The position numbers and the translations under genes were made by a program. This document shows positions 42,667 to 52,058 of a stretch of DNA of 64,000 bases, in pieces (position 1 is the first letter of the stretch; every line of letters begins with the position of its first letter). The notes beneath the pieces were generated by a model. That model did not search any database and was not told the origin of the DNA. It saw only the letters and a program-made list of their open reading frames with translations. Source of the DNA: Ga0077530 sp035565975 (GTDB lineage: Bacteria; Pseudomonadota; Alphaproteobacteria; Rhizobiales; Hyphomicrobiaceae); NCBI GenBank assembly GCA_035565975.1, contig DATMRT010000006.1, positions 1 through 64,000 of the forward strand, in the 5' to 3' direction.

Positions 42667-43734
42667 TCAGGCCTTGGCGCCTTCCATGGCCTCCCGCAGC
42701 ACGCGGGCATAATTGCCGATCGCGATCTTGCGCACGCGATCTGCCGCGATCTTGCGCTCGAGATAGCGCACGACGCGTCTCAAGTCCCGATAGCTCGCGA
42801 CCGGCGAGTTCGCGACCGCATTCATGTCCGTGCCGAAGCCGACATGATCGTCGCCGAGCCAGCCGGCCATCTCGATGATCCGGTCGCCGTAGGATTCAGG
42901 CGTCGCCCCGACATCCGAGCGCAGGCCCCACAGTCCGACGACGCCACCCTTCGCCGCGATCTGCTTGGCCTGATCGAGTCCGAGCTGGCGCATCATCCAC
43001 TGCGCGCGGGCGTTGGCACGCACGCTCTTCGTGATCGAGCTGTGCGACCACACGAGCGGCGCCTTCGCGACCGCAAGCGCCTGATCGACGGTCGGGCGCG
43101 TCGCGTGCGCGAGATCGACGAGAATGCCGAGCCGGTTGCATTCCTCGACGACCTTGCGGCCGAAGTCCGTCAGCCCGCCATGCTGCGGCGCCTCGGTCTG
43201 GAAGTCGCCGATGGTATTGCGCACGAAATGCACGAGCTGGATGTGGCGGACGCCCGCTTTGTGCGCCGCCTCGAGGCCCTCGATGCCATCATCGAGGAAG
43301 CTCGCGCCTTCGACAGAGAGCACGACATGCGGTTCGCCCTTGAGCGCGAGATCGAGGTCCGCTGGCGTCGTTGCGATCTTGATGCCCTGTTGGGCAGCGT
43401 GCTTGCGGACGCGCGCAATCTCTTCCGTGAACCACTTCGTGGCCGCGCCGGGCTTCGGCGAACCCTTCTGGCGCAGTCCACGCGGCGACGGGCGGATCCA
43501 GGGCTGATCGCCGACGAGCGCCCATGAGACGAGCGTCGCGTTGCCTTCGCCCATGAGCTTGCCGAGGGGACGCACCGTCGCTGGCTGGCGGCTGATGCCG
43601 AAGAAGAGGTGGGCGTGCATGTCGCCGATTGGGATCGAGCTGCTGTCGCCGGCACGCAGAGCTGCGTAGGGTGCCGCCACGGCGGCGGCACCCAGCATCA
43701 ACGTTCGACGATCCACTTGGAAGCGCGCCGGCAT
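42667..43734 (-). CDS. Membrane dipeptidase (peptidase M19), Tat-exported
   Basis: A 355-aa zinc dipeptidase-like protein. The N-terminus DRRTLMLGAAAVAAPYAALR is a Tat-type signal with a twin arginine. The mature part begins with metal-binding His-x-His (IGDMHAHLFFG), followed by VLSVEGASFL with the bridging Glu, HIQLVHFVRNTIGDF, ILVDLAHATR and PLVWSHSS with the two later His ligands. The family cleaves dipeptides, including L-D and D-D types. It follows a C92-like gene by 45 bp, so peptidoglycan peptide turnover is a reasonable joint role. Confidence 0.88.
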   Translation of the reverse strand: MPARFQVDRRTLMLGAAAVAAPYAALRAGDSSSIPIGDMHAHLFFGISRQPATVRPLGKLMGEGNATLVSWALVGDQPWIRPSPRGLRQKGSPKPGAATKWFTEEIARVRKHAAQQGIKIATTPADLDLALKGEPHVVLSVEGASFLDDGIEGLEAAHKAGVRHIQLVHFVRNTIGDFQTEAPQHGGLTDFGRKVVEECNRLGILVDLAHATRPTVDQALAVAKAPLVWSHSSITKSVRANARAQWMMRQLGLDQAKQIAAKGGVVGLWGLRSDVGATPESYGDRIIEMAGWLGDDHVGFGTDMNAVANSPVASYRDLRRVVRYLERKIAADRVRKIAIGNYARVLREAMEGAKA

Positions 43735-43779
43735 GCTTGATTTCCAGATTTTGCCTACGCGCCGATCAGCGGCAGCCTG

Positions 43780-45063
43780 TCACTCGAACATGACCGTCGC
43801 CACGTAGTCCATGACGCGGCGGTTGTGGTTGCGCGGCAGCAGCGTGTTGATCAGGTAGGAGGTCGGCGAATAGTTGTTGGGTACCGCCTGACGAAAGGCT
43901 GTACTGGCGACCAGCGCAGACGCACGCTGCCAGCCGCCGGCTGCAGCGGCCTTGTAGTATGCCTCGAGCGGCGCGAAGCGCGGCGCCATGGTCTTGGCGA
44001 CCTCCTGATGGCCGCTCGACATGCGCGCCAGGGCTTTTGGATTCTCCTTGAAGATGTCGTCCACCCACCTGTTGCGCAGTTCCTCGTCCATCTTCATCGC
44101 GTCGATGACCATCAGCGGCCCTTCGGCGAGGCCGATTTTCGCGCGGCTCGTGCGTGTTGACATGTAGGTACCGGTCGCCGGCAACGGCTCCATGATCGGC
44201 GTGACGCAGGATGGTACGCGGCTTCCGTTGAAGGCATCAGCGGTCTTGGCCGGATCGCAGTTCCGGAGCGCGAGGATGGACCACGCGAACTCCGAGCAGA
44301 ACATGCTCGTCGTGCCCGGCGGGTTTTGTCCGAGGCCGAGCTGCGCCAAATGCTTCACGAAGCCGAGATTGTCGTCCGAGGCGATTTTTGGTGCGTTGTA
44401 GTCGTCGTTGAAGCTGATGCCCGAAGGATAGATTTTCCGGGCTTGGCTGTTGATCCGCGTCGCCCAGTCGAGGATCGCCGCGCGCTGCGCATCGGTGAGG
44501 CCGCGCGGGCGGATGATGTGGAGGTACTTCAGCGTGCGATAATGCTCGCTGTCGAAGTTGCCGGCGTAGTTCCCACCGAGGTACTCGGAGTTCAGCGGTA
44601 TATCGAGCTGATGCGCGACACCGCCTTTCACATAGGCGAGACCCGTGTGGCTGATGCCCATCTGGATGTTCGGATAGGCGCCGCCGCCACCCCACTCGGG
44701 GCGGAACGTCAGAATGATGTCGCCGGTCTGAATGAGACCGCTCTTCGCCATGCGCGCACCGAAGCCCGCGCGCTTGGCGACGACGAGGCGCAGGCCGACG
44801 TCGCCCTTTTGTTTCATGGCGTCCGGATGCTTGAACTCGATCAGGCGGTCGGTCGTATTGATGCTCTTCGGCAGCGTCAGGCGTGCGCTCGCGGGCACTG
44901 CCAAGTACACCGGCATGTCGAGCCGGCGCGCCATGTCATCGTTGGTCTTCGCATTGAACGTGAACTCGGCAGCACCGAGCGGCGTTGCTGAAACTGTGAG
45001 AGCGGCCACTGCGGCCACTGCTGCCCTGCGCAAGAGGCGCGCGCTGATCGACGTCGCGGACAT
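43780..45063 (-). CDS. Exported protein with permuted papain fold (YiiX/C92-like)
   Basis: A 427-aa protein with a signal peptide (about 1-32). Residues about 112-260 have the circularly permuted NlpC/P60 arrangement: the GDIILTF strand, His139 in MGISHTGLAYV before the cysteine, and Cys256 in MFCSEFAWSIL. This order (His then Cys) is characteristic of the YiiX/C92 group, which cleaves amide bonds in lipids or peptidoglycan. The C-terminal 150 residues are unrecognised. It is the first gene of the five-gene minus-strand run. The catalytic assignment is from motifs only. Confidence 0.7.
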   Translation of the reverse strand: MSATSISARLLRRAAVAAVAALTVSATPLGAAEFTFNAKTNDDMARRLDMPVYLAVPASARLTLPKSINTTDRLIEFKHPDAMKQKGDVGLRLVVAKRAGFGARMAKSGLIQTGDIILTFRPEWGGGGAYPNIQMGISHTGLAYVKGGVAHQLDIPLNSEYLGGNYAGNFDSEHYRTLKYLHIIRPRGLTDAQRAAILDWATRINSQARKIYPSGISFNDDYNAPKIASDDNLGFVKHLAQLGLGQNPPGTTSMFCSEFAWSILALRNCDPAKTADAFNGSRVPSCVTPIMEPLPATGTYMSTRTSRAKIGLAEGPLMVIDAMKMDEELRNRWVDDIFKENPKALARMSSGHQEVAKTMAPRFAPLEAYYKAAAAGGWQRASALVASTAFRQAVPNNYSPTSYLINTLLPRNHNRRVMDYVATVMFE

Positions 45064-45248
45064 ACTTCCCTCCGTGCCTTAACCCTGCACCCTGTACCAT
45101 CTTTGGCGCAGGCGCCAAACGACCACGCAGGATCTATCCACGTCACGGAAGAAGTGTGGCGCTGGAGGCACTATCCAGCATGCATCCGTCTGGAGTGCGG
45201 GACGACCAGCGGCAAGGCGAACGCGGTTACGTCTCGATCAAACGGGCG

Positions 45249-45593
45249 CTAGATCGAGAAGCTCGTACCGCAGCCGCAGGCTGCCGTGGCGTTCGGATTC
45301 TGGATTTTGAAGGAGGCGCCGATCAGCTCGTCGACGAAATCGATTTCGGCGCCTTCCATGTAGCCGACCGACATCTCGTCGATGAGCACCACCGCACCGG
45401 CGCGCTCGATGACGAGATCGTCCGGCTCGCGGCCTGAAACGAGATCGAACTTGTACTGGAAGCCCGAGCAGCCGCCACCCTCGACGCTCACGCGCAGGGC
45501 GTCGGCGTTCGGCTCCCCGGATATGATCTCGGCGATCCGCCGGGCGGCGCGCTCGGTCAGTCCCACCCGCGGGCGATCCTCTACCATCGTCAT
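45249..45593 (-). CDS. erpA: Iron-sulfur cluster insertion protein, ErpA/HesB type
   Basis: An A-type Fe-S carrier of 114 aa. The three cluster-binding cysteines are present: Cys42 in GGGCSGFQY and Cys106 and Cys108 in AACGCGTSFSI. The LIDEMSVGYMEGAEIDFVDE segment is the family core. In alphaproteobacteria this gene next to dgt is usually called ErpA. It is divergent from dgt, with about 195 bp between the starts. IscA is the alternative name. Confidence 0.93.
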   Translation of the reverse strand: MTMVEDRPRVGLTERAARRIAEIISGEPNADALRVSVEGGGCSGFQYKFDLVSGREPDDLVIERAGAVVLIDEMSVGYMEGAEIDFVDELIGASFKIQNPNATAACGCGTSFSI

Positions 45594-45765
45594 AAACGGC
45601 GCTCCTCGCGTGCTCTACGTCCGCCTACCAGGACATCGCAACCCATGCGGACTCGACGCGGATACTTGATAAATAAATAGGATTTGCACCGCCGATGTCA
45701 AACGGCTGCGCGAGGACTATCATAGGGTGAATCGGGGAGCAGCCATGCATCCCGGCCGATCGGCC

Positions 45766-45775
45766 GGGGGGGGGG
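45766..45775. repeat. Ten-base G homopolymer upstream of dgt
   Basis: A run of ten G residues lies between two GGCC-containing half sites (CGGCC and GCCTGG), 12 nt upstream of the GTG start of dgt and inside the erpA-dgt divergent region. It is the longest homopolymer I noticed in the window. It falls in the space where the dgt ribosome-binding site should be. Confidence 0.7.
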
Positions 45776-45787
45776 CCTGGGCAGCAG

Positions 45788-47071
45788 GTGATCACGCTGG
45801 ACGGCATCGAACAAGGATCATCGGAAAGGACAGCCGCGCCGCCACGGCCGGGCGCGCGCCGCGTTGCCGCCTGGGCGCTCGATGCCGACCACAGCCGCGG
45901 CCGGGCGACGCTTGAGCCCCCGTGCACCTATCGCACCCCTTTCCAACGCGACCGCGACCGCATCGTCCATGCGAACGCCTTCCGGCGCCTCACATACAAG
46001 ACCCAGGTGTTTCTGCATCACGAGGGCGATCATTTCCGCACGCGCCTCACGCATTCGCTCGAGGTCGCGCAGATCGCGCGCTCGATGGCACGGCAACTCG
46101 AGCTGGACGAGGATCTCGCCGAGGCGCTCTCGCTCGCTCACGACGTTGGCCATCCACCCTTCGGCCATGCCGGCGAGCGGGCGCTCGACCTCGCCATGCG
46201 CGACTGGGGCGGTTTCGATCATAACGCGCACAGCCTGCGCATGGTCACGACGCTGGAGCGGCGCTACGCGCATTTCGACGGGCTCAACCTGACCTTCGAG
46301 ACCCTCGAAGGGCTCGCCAAGCACAATGGACCACTGACAGGTCCGCACGCGCCGCCAGATGCGGCTCAGCGCAATCGCGAGATCCTCGATCTCATTGCCG
46401 CGCTCGGACTGACGCAGGGCCTCGAACTCGACCTCTACGCGCCCGCTGAGGCCCAGGTTGCCGCGATCGCTGACGACATCGCCTATACGAACCACGACAT
46501 CGACGACGCGCTTCGTGCCGGCCTCATAACTCTCGGCGACCTCGAAGGCGCACCCATGGCCGGCCCTTATGTGACGGCCGCTCGTGCGGTGATCGACAGT
46601 GCATCGGCCGCGCGGAGCGACGTCGATCGCGACCGTCGCCTGTTCTACGAGGTGAACCGGCGCATGATTACGGTCATGGTCGACGATGTCGTGAAGGAAA
46701 CGCGCGCGCGCCTCGCCAAACTCGGCATCAAAAGCGCCGACGACGTGCGCCGTGCCGGCGTTCCCGTCGTCGGCTTCCCGGACCGCCAGCGCGTCGAGCT
46801 CGATGCCCTCAAGAAGTTCCTGTTCGTGCGCGTTTACCGTGCCCCGCGCGTCATGAAGGTCATGCACAAGGCCGAGCAGGTCGTGGCAGCCCTCTTCGAG
46901 CGCTACATGACGAGCCCGGCGGACCTGCCGGGCGGCCGCGGCGAGGCCATTCTCGGGCTTGATCCGGCCGGCCGGGCGCGCCGCGTCGCGGATTTCATCG
47001 CCGGCATGACCGATCGCTTCGCGCTCGCCGAGTATGCGCGCTTGTTTGACGACACCATTGATTTGCATTAG
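45788..47071 (+). CDS. dgt: dGTP triphosphohydrolase-like protein
   Basis: An HD-domain dNTPase of 427 aa that hydrolyses dGTP or other dNTPs to deoxynucleoside and triphosphate. Motifs are YRTPFQRDRDRIVHANAFRR, the first HD His89 in RTRLTHSLEVAQIAR, and His118-Asp119 in LSLAHDVGHPPFGHAGE. The length fits the type 2 dGTPase-like group. The start is GTG 45788. A 10-G run and no clear Shine-Dalgarno lie upstream. It is the first gene of a long plus-strand run with argS 80 bp downstream. Confidence 0.92.
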   Translation: MITLDGIEQGSSERTAAPPRPGARRVAAWALDADHSRGRATLEPPCTYRTPFQRDRDRIVHANAFRRLTYKTQVFLHHEGDHFRTRLTHSLEVAQIARSMARQLELDEDLAEALSLAHDVGHPPFGHAGERALDLAMRDWGGFDHNAHSLRMVTTLERRYAHFDGLNLTFETLEGLAKHNGPLTGPHAPPDAAQRNREILDLIAALGLTQGLELDLYAPAEAQVAAIADDIAYTNHDIDDALRAGLITLGDLEGAPMAGPYVTAARAVIDSASAARSDVDRDRRLFYEVNRRMITVMVDDVVKETRARLAKLGIKSADDVRRAGVPVVGFPDRQRVELDALKKFLFVRVYRAPRVMKVMHKAEQVVAALFERYMTSPADLPGGRGEAILGLDPAGRARRVADFIAGMTDRFALAEYARLFDDTIDLH

Positions 47072-47151
47072 CTGCCGCCATGCTATGACGCTGGCGAGAG
47101 GCCCATGTCCGAGGGCCGAAGCCTGGGCGTCGCCCAATCCGAGGAACCATC

Positions 47152-48918
47152 ATGACCGTGCTCGCCGAGGTCGAGGCGCAGATCGCCGATGCATTGAGAA
47201 AGCTGCAGCAGGCCGGCCGGCTGCCGGCGGAGCTTGCGCTCGGCGCCGTCGAGGTCGAGCCGACGAAGGACCCGCGTCATGGCGATCTCGCGACGAACGC
47301 CGCGATGGTGCTCGCCAAGCCCGCGCGCATGAAGCCGCGCGATATCGCCGATGCGCTCGTAGCTGAGCTTGCCGCGCTGCCGGGATACGTGAAGGTCGAG
47401 GTCGCGGGGCCGGGCTTCGTCAATATCAGCCTCGCGCCTGATCGCTGGCAGTCGGTGATCGCGGACGTGCGCGGGGGTGGCGAGCGCTACGGAGCTTCAG
47501 ATCTCGGCAAAGGCGAAAAGCTGCTCATCGAGTACGTCTCCGCCAATCCCACTGGCCCCATGCATGTCGGCCACGGTCGCGGTGCGGTGTTCGGGGACTC
47601 GCTCGCGAACCTGCTTGCATTCGCCGGTTACGCCGTCACGCGCGAGTACTACGTCAATGACGCCGGCGCGCAGGTGGATGTGCTCGCGCGCTCGGCCTTC
47701 CTGCGCTACCGCGAGGCGCTGGGCGAGGACATCGGCGAGATTCCCGCCGGCCTTTATCCCGGCGACTATCTGAAGCCCGTCGGCGCCGCGCTCGCCAAGA
47801 AATTCGGCGACAGCCTGCTCAAGCAGTCGAACGACGAGCGCGCTTGGCTGCCCATCGTACGCGCCGAGGCGATCGCGGCGATGCTCGTCATGATCAAAGA
47901 GGATCTGGCCGCGCTCGATATCCGTCATGAGGTCTTCTTCTCGGAGCGTTCGCTCACCGAGGAGGGGAAAGACGAGATCGCGGAGACCATTGCGGAGCTC
48001 AGAGCAAAAGGCCTCGTTTTCGAGGGGCGTCTCGAGCGGCCCAAGGGGCATGATGCCGACGACTGGGAGGATCGCGAGCAGACGCTCTTCAAGTCGACCG
48101 ACTTCGGCGACGACGTCGATCGTGCGCTCATGAAGTCGGATGGCAGCTACACCTATTTTGCCGGCGACATGGCTTATCATCACAACAAGCTGGCGCGCGG
48201 CTTCCGGCATTTGATCAACGTCTTCGGCGCCGACCATACCGGCTACATCAAGCGCATGCAGGCGGCCGTTGCAGCGCTCTCGGGCGGCAAGGCCGATCTC
48301 GACATCAAGGTCTGCCAACTCGTGCGCCTCCTGCGCGGTGGCGAGCCGGTGAAGATGTCGAAGCGGGCAGGTACGTTCGTCACGCTGCGCGAAGTCGTCG
48401 ACGAGGTCGGCAGCGATCCGATCCGCTTCATGATGCTCTACCGCAAGAATGATGCGGCTCTCGATTTCGATCTCGCCAAGGTGGTCGAGAAGTCGAAGGA
48501 CAACCCGGTCTTCTACGTCCAGTATGCGCACGCGCGCGCCCACTCGATCTTCCGCAACGCAGCGGAAGCCTTCTCCGAGATCGGGCCACGCGACAGCGAT
48601 GTGACAGGAGCGGATACATCCTTGCTTACCGACGACGGCGAGCTCGATCTCTTGCGGCGCCTTGCCTTATTTCCGCGTACGGCCGAAGGCGCGGCGCGCG
48701 CCCACGAGCCGCACCGCATAGCGTTCTATCTCTCTGATTTGGCGTCGGCATTTCACGCGCAATGGACGCGAGGCAATGATTCGCCACATTTACGTTTTAT
48801 CCAGCCGAATGACCGGAAGCTTACCGCTGCGCGCCTCGCTCTCGTTGGGGCTTGTGCACAAGTAATCGCGACGGGGTTGGCGATCCTCGGGGTGCACGCT
48901 CCGATCGAAATGCGCTAG
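47152..48918 (+). CDS. argS: Arginyl-tRNA synthetase
   Basis: A class I synthetase of 588 aa. The HIGH motif occurs as PTGPMHVGHGRGAVFGD, the KMSKS-like loop as VKMSKRAGTFVTLREVVDEV, and the C-terminal DALR anticodon-binding domain ends IATGLAILGVHAPIEM. The additional N-terminal Add-1 domain for the D-loop is present (residues 1-110). Length is standard. The order dgt-argS-SPOR-nagZ-scpA-scpB is conserved in related alphaproteobacteria as far as I know. Confidence 0.97.
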   Translation: MTVLAEVEAQIADALRKLQQAGRLPAELALGAVEVEPTKDPRHGDLATNAAMVLAKPARMKPRDIADALVAELAALPGYVKVEVAGPGFVNISLAPDRWQSVIADVRGGGERYGASDLGKGEKLLIEYVSANPTGPMHVGHGRGAVFGDSLANLLAFAGYAVTREYYVNDAGAQVDVLARSAFLRYREALGEDIGEIPAGLYPGDYLKPVGAALAKKFGDSLLKQSNDERAWLPIVRAEAIAAMLVMIKEDLAALDIRHEVFFSERSLTEEGKDEIAETIAELRAKGLVFEGRLERPKGHDADDWEDREQTLFKSTDFGDDVDRALMKSDGSYTYFAGDMAYHHNKLARGFRHLINVFGADHTGYIKRMQAAVAALSGGKADLDIKVCQLVRLLRGGEPVKMSKRAGTFVTLREVVDEVGSDPIRFMMLYRKNDAALDFDLAKVVEKSKDNPVFYVQYAHARAHSIFRNAAEAFSEIGPRDSDVTGADTSLLTDDGELDLLRRLALFPRTAEGAARAHEPHRIAFYLSDLASAFHAQWTRGNDSPHLRFIQPNDRKLTAARLALVGACAQVIATGLAILGVHAPIEMR

Positions 48919-49024
48919 CCTGCGAATCAACGTGATGAAACGCGGTCTACGCGACAAGACTTGGGCGGGTTGATCGGCGCGCGGGCAGTTCCGGCACAGC
49001 GGGAAACCTGAAGGGGGTATCTCG

Positions 49025-50551
49025 ATGGCACGGCAGAATAACATTCCCAAGGGTGCGGGTCCGCACCTGAGGTCGCCGAACGCTGCGCACGATCCGTCGG
49101 CGCCCGGGCAGGCCTACGGCAGTGCTTATCCGCATCAGCAGTACGATCCGCATCAGCCCGACGAGCAGCCCACGCTGCCGGGCGGCGCCGGGCGGGATAT
49201 CTTCAGCGCGCTGAGGCCTGAGTCGCCTAGCCTCTCCTCCCGTTTCGAGCCTTTTGCGCCACCCGCCGGCCGCCAGCAAACCCACGCTCAGGCGCAGGGC
49301 GGCTACGGGCGCCAGCCGTACGGCGAAGCGGATGACCAGGGCTATGGCGCTCAGGGGCATGATCCCTACGGCCGCCCGCTTCCCGGCGGCTATCCTGCCC
49401 AGGGCGGATACGGCAGCCCGGCCGGTGCAGAGCACGAGCAGCACTATTACGGCCAGCAGCCGCAGCAGCACGCCTACGCGCCGCAGGGCCAATACGGCCA
49501 GGACGACGCTTATGCCTACGACGATCCCTATCGGCCCAATGCCGCAGATCCCTATGCCGGCGGGCAAGGGGGTGAAGGCGGATACTACGAGGATGATTAT
49601 GCAGATGAGGCCGAGGCCCCAGCGCGGCGGGGCCCGCGTGCCATCGTCGTGGTCGGCGCCCTGATCGGCGCGATCGCGCTCGGCGGCGGCCTCGCGTACG
49701 CCTACAAGGCCATGACCAATGGCGGCCGCGAGAGCGGCAAGCTGCCCATCCTCAGAGCCGACAGTGCTCCGACCAAGGCCCAGCCGACCGAGCCCGGCGG
49801 CAAGCAGATGGCCCACACGGACAAGAAGTTCCTGAACAGGTTGGACGAGGAGCGCGGCGCAGCGCGTCCTGTGCCCGTCTCCATCCATCCGCCGGCGCCC
49901 GAGCGCGAGGCTGCCGATGGCCCGCGCCGCGTGCCGACGATGATCGTCAATCGCGACGGGACGATTGCACCGAGCGGCGCGCCGCCCTCGCCGCCGCCCG
50001 CGAGCGGGGTTCCCGGGCTGCTCGTCGACGGCCTGACGCCGCGCATGCCGCCGCCTCAGCGCGAGGCCGCGCCAGCACCGCCGCCGGTTCAGCGTGCCCA
50101 GCCCATCGAGCCGCCTGCGCCGGCAGCACCGCCACGTCGCGTGGCTTCGGCACCGCCTGCGGCTACCATCGAGCCACCGGCGATTGCGCCAGCCCCGCCA
50201 CCGAGGGCCACGCCGGAAGCGCGCCGGCCGGTGCCGACGACGCGTCAGGCTGCGCGGACCCCGCCGCCGGCACCTGCGGCCAGCGCCGCGGCACCGAGTG
50301 CCGGCTATGTCGCCGTTCTGGTCTCGCGCACGTCGCACATGGATGCGCTGAAATCACTGGCGGACATCCAGCAGAAGCATCCGGGCATTCTGCAAGGCCG
50401 TGCCGCGGACGTTCGCGAAGCCAATCTCGGCGAGAAGGGTATGTGGTACCGCGTGGTCGTCGGACCGCCCGGTTCGCGGGAGACGGCGAATTCCGTCTGC
50501 AGCCGCCTGAAGTCCGAGGGCCACAGCGGCTGCTGGATCATGTCTTATTGA
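49025..50551 (+). CDS. Membrane-bound SPOR-domain protein
   Basis: A 508-aa protein with a Gln/Gly/Tyr-rich, low-complexity cytoplasmic N-terminus (about 1-195), one transmembrane helix (about 203-222, IVVVGALIGAIALGGGLAYA), an Ala/Pro-rich periplasmic linker and a C-terminal SPOR domain (about 427-508, GYVAVLVSRTSHMDALKSL, MWYRVVVGPPGSRETANSVC, GHSGCWIMSY). It is predicted to go to the division septum by binding denuded glycan. An intergenic repeat starts 6 nt after the stop. It is the second SPOR protein in the window. Confidence 0.87.
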   Translation: MARQNNIPKGAGPHLRSPNAAHDPSAPGQAYGSAYPHQQYDPHQPDEQPTLPGGAGRDIFSALRPESPSLSSRFEPFAPPAGRQQTHAQAQGGYGRQPYGEADDQGYGAQGHDPYGRPLPGGYPAQGGYGSPAGAEHEQHYYGQQPQQHAYAPQGQYGQDDAYAYDDPYRPNAADPYAGGQGGEGGYYEDDYADEAEAPARRGPRAIVVVGALIGAIALGGGLAYAYKAMTNGGRESGKLPILRADSAPTKAQPTEPGGKQMAHTDKKFLNRLDEERGAARPVPVSIHPPAPEREAADGPRRVPTMIVNRDGTIAPSGAPPSPPPASGVPGLLVDGLTPRMPPPQREAAPAPPPVQRAQPIEPPAPAAPPRRVASAPPAATIEPPAIAPAPPPRATPEARRPVPTTRQAARTPPPAPAASAAAPSAGYVAVLVSRTSHMDALKSLADIQQKHPGILQGRAADVREANLGEKGMWYRVVVGPPGSRETANSVCSRLKSEGHSGCWIMSY

Positions 50552-50556
50552 TCTTT

Positions 50557-50850
50557 GCCGCGGGCTGCTGCGAAGAGGTGCTTCGCAACTGCTCTGCGGT
50601 GTCTAGCCCGTGGCGGCAAGTGCGACAGGGCAGCATCTGGCGGGGCCGGCTGCTTTTCCTTAGGACGGCCTACCGGCCGGCGCGTGGTCGCGCGCTCATG
50701 AAGCAGCGAGTCTTTGTCTTGTCGCGGGCGCTGGGAAGGATTGCTTCGCGACCGCTCCGCGGCGCTTGTTCGCGGCGGCCATGGCGATAGGTTAGGATTT
50801 CACTGCGAGCGCGACAGGCCCCTTCTCCCCGCATAGGACGGGGAGAGGGA
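50557..50850 (+). repeat. Dispersed intergenic repeat, copy B
   Basis: This begins GCCGCGGGCTGCTGCGAAGAGG 6 nt after the stop of the SPOR gene and shares long similarity, with gaps, with the minus-strand copy at 16255-16497, including GGCGGCAAG and a GCGCGCTCATGAA block. It ends in the palindromic core CTCCCCG (50825-50831) / CGGGGAG (50839-50845). It separates two genes of an otherwise compact operon. An open frame through it (50443-50790) is shared by the other copy only as a repeat and is not taken as a gene. The remainder of the 423-bp gap to nagZ holds nothing I can name. Confidence 0.75.
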
Positions 50851-50974
50851 ATACTGGAACCCTCGCGGCGAACACCTCATTTAAAAGCGGGGGGCCAGGG
50901 GTGTCGCCTGGTCGGGGTCACAGGGGCTAGCCCCTGTTCGCGCCAGGGGCGCGAGTGGGCCATCAGGAGTTCTC

Positions 50975-51988
50975 ATGCGAAGCGCTTTCATCACGGGGCT
51001 TGCAGGACCGACGCTGCTCGACGCCGAGCGCTCGTTTCTCGCGTCGGCGCGGCCGGCCGGCGTGATCCTATTCGCGCGCAATTGCGTGGCGCATGACCAG
51101 ATCCGCCGCCTCGTCGGTGAGGCGCTCGATGCGATCGGCAACGCCGACACGCTGGTTCTGATCGATCAGGAAGGCGGCCGCGTGCAGCGCCTGCGTCCGC
51201 CGATCGGCCGGGCGCTACCGGCGGCAGCCGCATTCGGTGCACTTTACGCTGGCGATCCAGAAGATGCGCGCCGTCTCGCTTTTCTCGTAAGCCGGCAGAA
51301 TGCGGCGGACTTGCGCGCCCTCGGCATCAACACGAACTGCGCCCCTGTTCTCGATGTGCCGGTTCCCGGCGCGCACGATGTCATCGGCAATCGAGCCTAC
51401 GGCGCGACGGCGGATCAGGTGGCGGCGCTTGGCGCCGAGGTCGCAGCGGGGCTCATGGCGGGTGGCGTGCTCCCCGTGATGAAGCACATACCCGGACACG
51501 GCCGCGCCGGCGCCGACAGCCATCATGCCCTGCCGGTGGTGGCGACGCCCCGAGCCACGCTCGAAGCGACGGACTTCGCCCCGTTCCGTGCGCTGGCAGG
51601 CCTGCCGGCGGCCATGACGGCGCACGTGCTCTTCACGGATATCGATGGCGAGAACCCCGCCAGCACCTCGCCCGAGATCACCAGGGACATCATCCGCGGT
51701 GCGATCGGATTCGATGGCCTGCTCATGAGCGACGATCTGAGCATGAAGGCGCTCGGCGGCACGATCGGCGCGCGGGCCAGGGCGGTGCTGGCCGCAGGCT
51801 CGGATCTGGTGCTCCATTGCAATGGCAGCATGGCCGAAATGGAAGATGTCGCCGCAGAATGTCCAGAAGTATCAGGATCTTCGCGGCGGCGCTTGGCTAC
51901 GGCCCTGGCTGCTCTGCAACACCATGAGCCCTTCGAGCCACAGCTCGCCGAGGCTGCCATTTCACGCGTGCTGTCCGTGACCGCATGA
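50975..51988 (+). CDS. nagZ: Beta-N-acetylhexosaminidase NagZ
   Basis: A cytoplasmic GH3 enzyme of 337 aa that removes GlcNAc from muropeptides in peptidoglycan recycling. Motifs are LIDQEGGRVQRLRPP, NCAPVLDVPVPGAHDVIGNR, KHIPGHGRAGADSHHALPVV with the catalytic His and GLLMSDDLSMKAL with the nucleophile Asp. The length and single-domain form are those of NagZ rather than larger GH3 glucosidases. The gene lies upstream of scpA. Confidence 0.95.
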   Translation: MRSAFITGLAGPTLLDAERSFLASARPAGVILFARNCVAHDQIRRLVGEALDAIGNADTLVLIDQEGGRVQRLRPPIGRALPAAAAFGALYAGDPEDARRLAFLVSRQNAADLRALGINTNCAPVLDVPVPGAHDVIGNRAYGATADQVAALGAEVAAGLMAGGVLPVMKHIPGHGRAGADSHHALPVVATPRATLEATDFAPFRALAGLPAAMTAHVLFTDIDGENPASTSPEITRDIIRGAIGFDGLLMSDDLSMKALGGTIGARARAVLAAGSDLVLHCNGSMAEMEDVAAECPEVSGSSRRRLATALAALQHHEPFEPQLAEAAISRVLSVTA

Positions 51989-52058
51989 ATCAGCTAAAGC
52001 TCCCTGTGGATAAGGGCTGGATAACCCAGCTTGCCCGCAAGGGTGTCAAACGACGGCC

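Noticed and set aside
50443..50790. Short open frame through the repeat after the SPOR gene
   Set aside because: It overlaps the SPOR coding end and is read through repeat DNA that also occurs at 16255-16497; no ribosome site.
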